Assembly: GCF_000002995.4 (NCBI RefSeq)
Contig: NW_025062475.1
Span: forward strand, 8,994,187-9,058,186
Length of the DNA: 64,000 bases
Reading direction: 5' to 3'
From: Brugia malayi
Taxonomy: Eukaryota; Nematoda; Chromadorea; Rhabditida; Onchocercidae
In this document: piece by piece, positions 62,101 through 64,000 of the stretch
Layout: the number at the start of each line of letters is the position of its first letter
Numbering within the stretch: position 1 is the first letter of the stretch
Position numbers and translations under genes: made by a program
The notes under the pieces: model-generated
The model's database searches: none
The model's input: the letters and a program-made list of their open reading frames with translations, nothing else
Told to the model about the DNA's origin: nothing

Positions 62101-63067
62101 CATGAAGAGGCAAATTTCGTGACAGCTAAAACTATTTTAGTGTACCTTTATTAACACAACTTTCAATTGTTTTTTCTAATCTAAAAAATAATTTAATGCT
62201 ATTCTCTGCTTAAATAATGTCTTGGCACTCATCGTTGTCACAATTAAATCAATATTACCAACTTTCATCAATTTAATTATTGCTAAACTAAATACTTTTA
62301 CATAAGGAACTTAAAAGTTGCCAAGTGAATTGCTATCGTTGGTGCTGTTGCAATGTCATTGCTACCGATTATACTGATTAATGAAAGATGGATAATTAGT
62401 AGCTTTATTTTGGTCGAGAACTCAATACTTTTTGAATTTAGTGAGTAAATTACATTGAAAGAGAAATATATATTTCGTTTGTTTAGTAAAAAAAATAACT
62501 TAAAATAGCTTGATTAAAGTATTTTAAATTGATGAACTGTGTAAATGGGGCTATCAAGACTAAGACGAATTTAGTGGCATTTTTATTGAAATGATAACTC
62601 TGGGTCTGAGTTACATATGTTCTCGATTTTCGAAGCACTCTTAACTCCTATCATCACAATTTTTATCATTTATCTTTTTATTGTCTAACGAAAATTGAAA
62701 TGGCTTTTTGATTTCGAATTAAGTGAGATGGACCTTATAATTATTTAGCATTGATATTGCAGTTAGAATTGAAATGTGGAATGAAAAGAAAGAAAGAAAG
62801 TGAGAAAAAAAAAGTCTAAGAAAGCAAAAACACATTCTGGAATTATTTTAGATTAGAAAGAAATTTATACGCAAAATATTATGGAGTGATTGAAACAATT
62901 TATTTCATTCCTTTTCACTAACCAACCACCGAACTTTTATTTAAAAGTGTTTGAAGTTTAAGACACAAAATTCTATAGCAATTGTTCCAGATGACAACAT
63001 TCAAATGCTCTTAAAGCCTTGATGAATATATTGATAAATCCACAACAAACAATAAAAGAAGCATTCT
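59170..63067. other. No convincing gene
   Basis: A plus-strand frame at 60220-60489 (89 codons; ends CKYHLKPAIKKYDHYKDF) is hydrophilic with a few Cys and might be an exon, but has no clear partner or family. Otherwise only AT-rich sequence with homopolymer runs was seen. Confidence 0.35.
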
Positions 63068-63087
63068 GTGATCCAGCAGTTTTACAA

Positions 63088-63440
63088 GAGGAGGAGAATA
63101 AAGAGAGAAGAGAAAGAGTTGGGGAATAAGAGGAGGGAAAAAGAGGGAGAGAGGAGAGATGGAGAGCAGAAGAGGGAAAGGGGAGAGATGGAGAGGACGG
63201 GAGAGAGAGGAGAAGGAGTAGGGAAGAGAGGAGGGGAAGAGGAAGGGGGAGACAGAGAATAGGAGGGAGAAAGAGGGAAAGAGGAGAGATGGAGAGGACA
63301 GGAGAGGAGAAGAGGGAGGGGGAGAGGTAGAGAGGGCAGGAGAAGAGGAGAGAGGAAGGAGGGGAGAAAGAGGAGGGAGAGAGAAAGGATGGAGAAGTGG
63401 GAGAGGAGAGGGGGAGGGAAGGGGAGGAGGAGAGGGGAGC
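63088..63440 (+). repeat. Polypurine (GA-rich) low-complexity tract
   Basis: About 350 bases almost purely A and G on the plus strand, built of imperfect GGGAGAGGAGA-type units such as GAGAGATGGAGAGGA repeated with variation. The AT-rich surroundings make it stand out in composition. Overlapping Ser/Leu/Pro frames on the minus strand are artefacts. Confidence 0.95.
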
Positions 63441-64000
63441 GGAAAATCCAGCTCACCGTTCTCCAGGGGAGCATGTTTGCGATACTGGCAGCAAACAGTG
63501 ACCGATATCAGAAACTGATCAGATCAAAAATCCCGAACCTTCTATGACTTACTTCCCGCTTTGCAGGTAGAACATAACCACACAAATATCGGTCAGTCTA
63601 GAATAGAAACAAATTTCGACGAAATAAACAGATGCTGAACGGAATCGATGATTACGTGAAGTGTAATTCGTGAGACCCACGTGGGTTAGTGGGCAACACT
63701 AAGTGATATATATGATATGTGTAACAACAGTAGAAAAGTATTCACAACACTGGATAGAAATTCAAGCACGAAGAAGTGACAAACAAATCTCATAATTTAG
63801 AGCCAATCAGTTAGTCATATTTGTCATGGCCATGATAAACTATCTACACAACAGAACTCTCTTCTGGTTCGTATAAATGATATTAGTCATCAATAAAATA
63901 TGCAAATGCACATGAAATAATCCATGAATTAATCCTCACAAATTGAATGCATTGCGATTAATTGTTCCGGAAATATTCTAGTACAAACATTATATTGTGT
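63441..64000. other. No gene seen at the window end
   Basis: Ordinary AT-rich sequence right of the polypurine tract; any gene here would be cut by the window edge. Confidence 0.35.

Noticed and set aside
63068..63474. Ser/Leu/Pro-rich and Arg/Glu/Gly-rich frames on both strands
   Set aside because: Artefacts of the polypurine tract; no splice or family support.

Overview
The window looks like nuclear DNA of a filarial nematode (family Onchocercidae). It is AT-rich, its genes are split by short to medium GT/AG introns, and most start codons sit 2 to about 35 bases behind a T-rich CAG or TAG acceptor, as expected for spliced-leader trans-splicing. It also carries a decayed block of Wolbachia-like bacterial DNA (about 2.5-3.5 kb). 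That combination is typical of filariae. The species cannot be fixed from sequence alone. Gene models were assembled by hand from reading frame, splice signals and intron phase; names rest on recognised family motifs, not on a database search.

Layout: 1.0-2.4 kb, + strand, TXNDC9 (txdc-9). 2.5-3.5 kb, bacterial insert with a 5S rRNA remnant, an intact 99-codon ORF and a broken J-domain gene. 4.4-6.4 kb, - strand, unidentified gene fragments. 9.0-15.5 kb (perhaps to 17.7 kb), - strand, mevalonate kinase in at least 12 exons. 17.7-30.3 kb, a gene-poor stretch with dispersed repeats. 30.3-33.0 kb, + strand, a tau-tubulin-kinase-like (CK1 group) protein kinase. 33.5-38.3 kb, a small membrane-tethered PDZ protein (-), a tiny two-exon + strand gene whose intron is almost entirely a (TG)n microsatellite, and a single-pass receptor-like protein (-). 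40.0-40.4 kb, - strand, MPC1. 40.7-41.8 kb, + strand, an MPLKIP/TTDN1-like gene. 42.4-43.6 kb, - strand, an unidentified gene. 44.9-50.2 kb, - strand, CDK12 in 16 exons. 51.9-55.4 kb, - strand, ESS2 (DGCR14) in 10 exons. 56.5-59.2 kb, + strand, a divergent bestrophin in 8 exons. 59.2-64 kb, no convincing gene, with a long purine-only-like tract at 63.1-63.4 kb.

Functionally the genes are mostly unrelated housekeeping genes: isoprenoid synthesis, mitochondrial pyruvate import, chaperone-assisted folding, and RNA polymerase II/splicing control. CDK12 and ESS2 are neighbours on the same strand and both act in transcription or pre-mRNA processing, but 1.6 kb separates them, so an operon is not shown. 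No novel multi-gene defence or mobile system was found. The most unusual items are the bacterial insert, the microsatellite-filled intron of the 61-residue gene, and the lineage-specific low-complexity insertion in mevalonate kinase.
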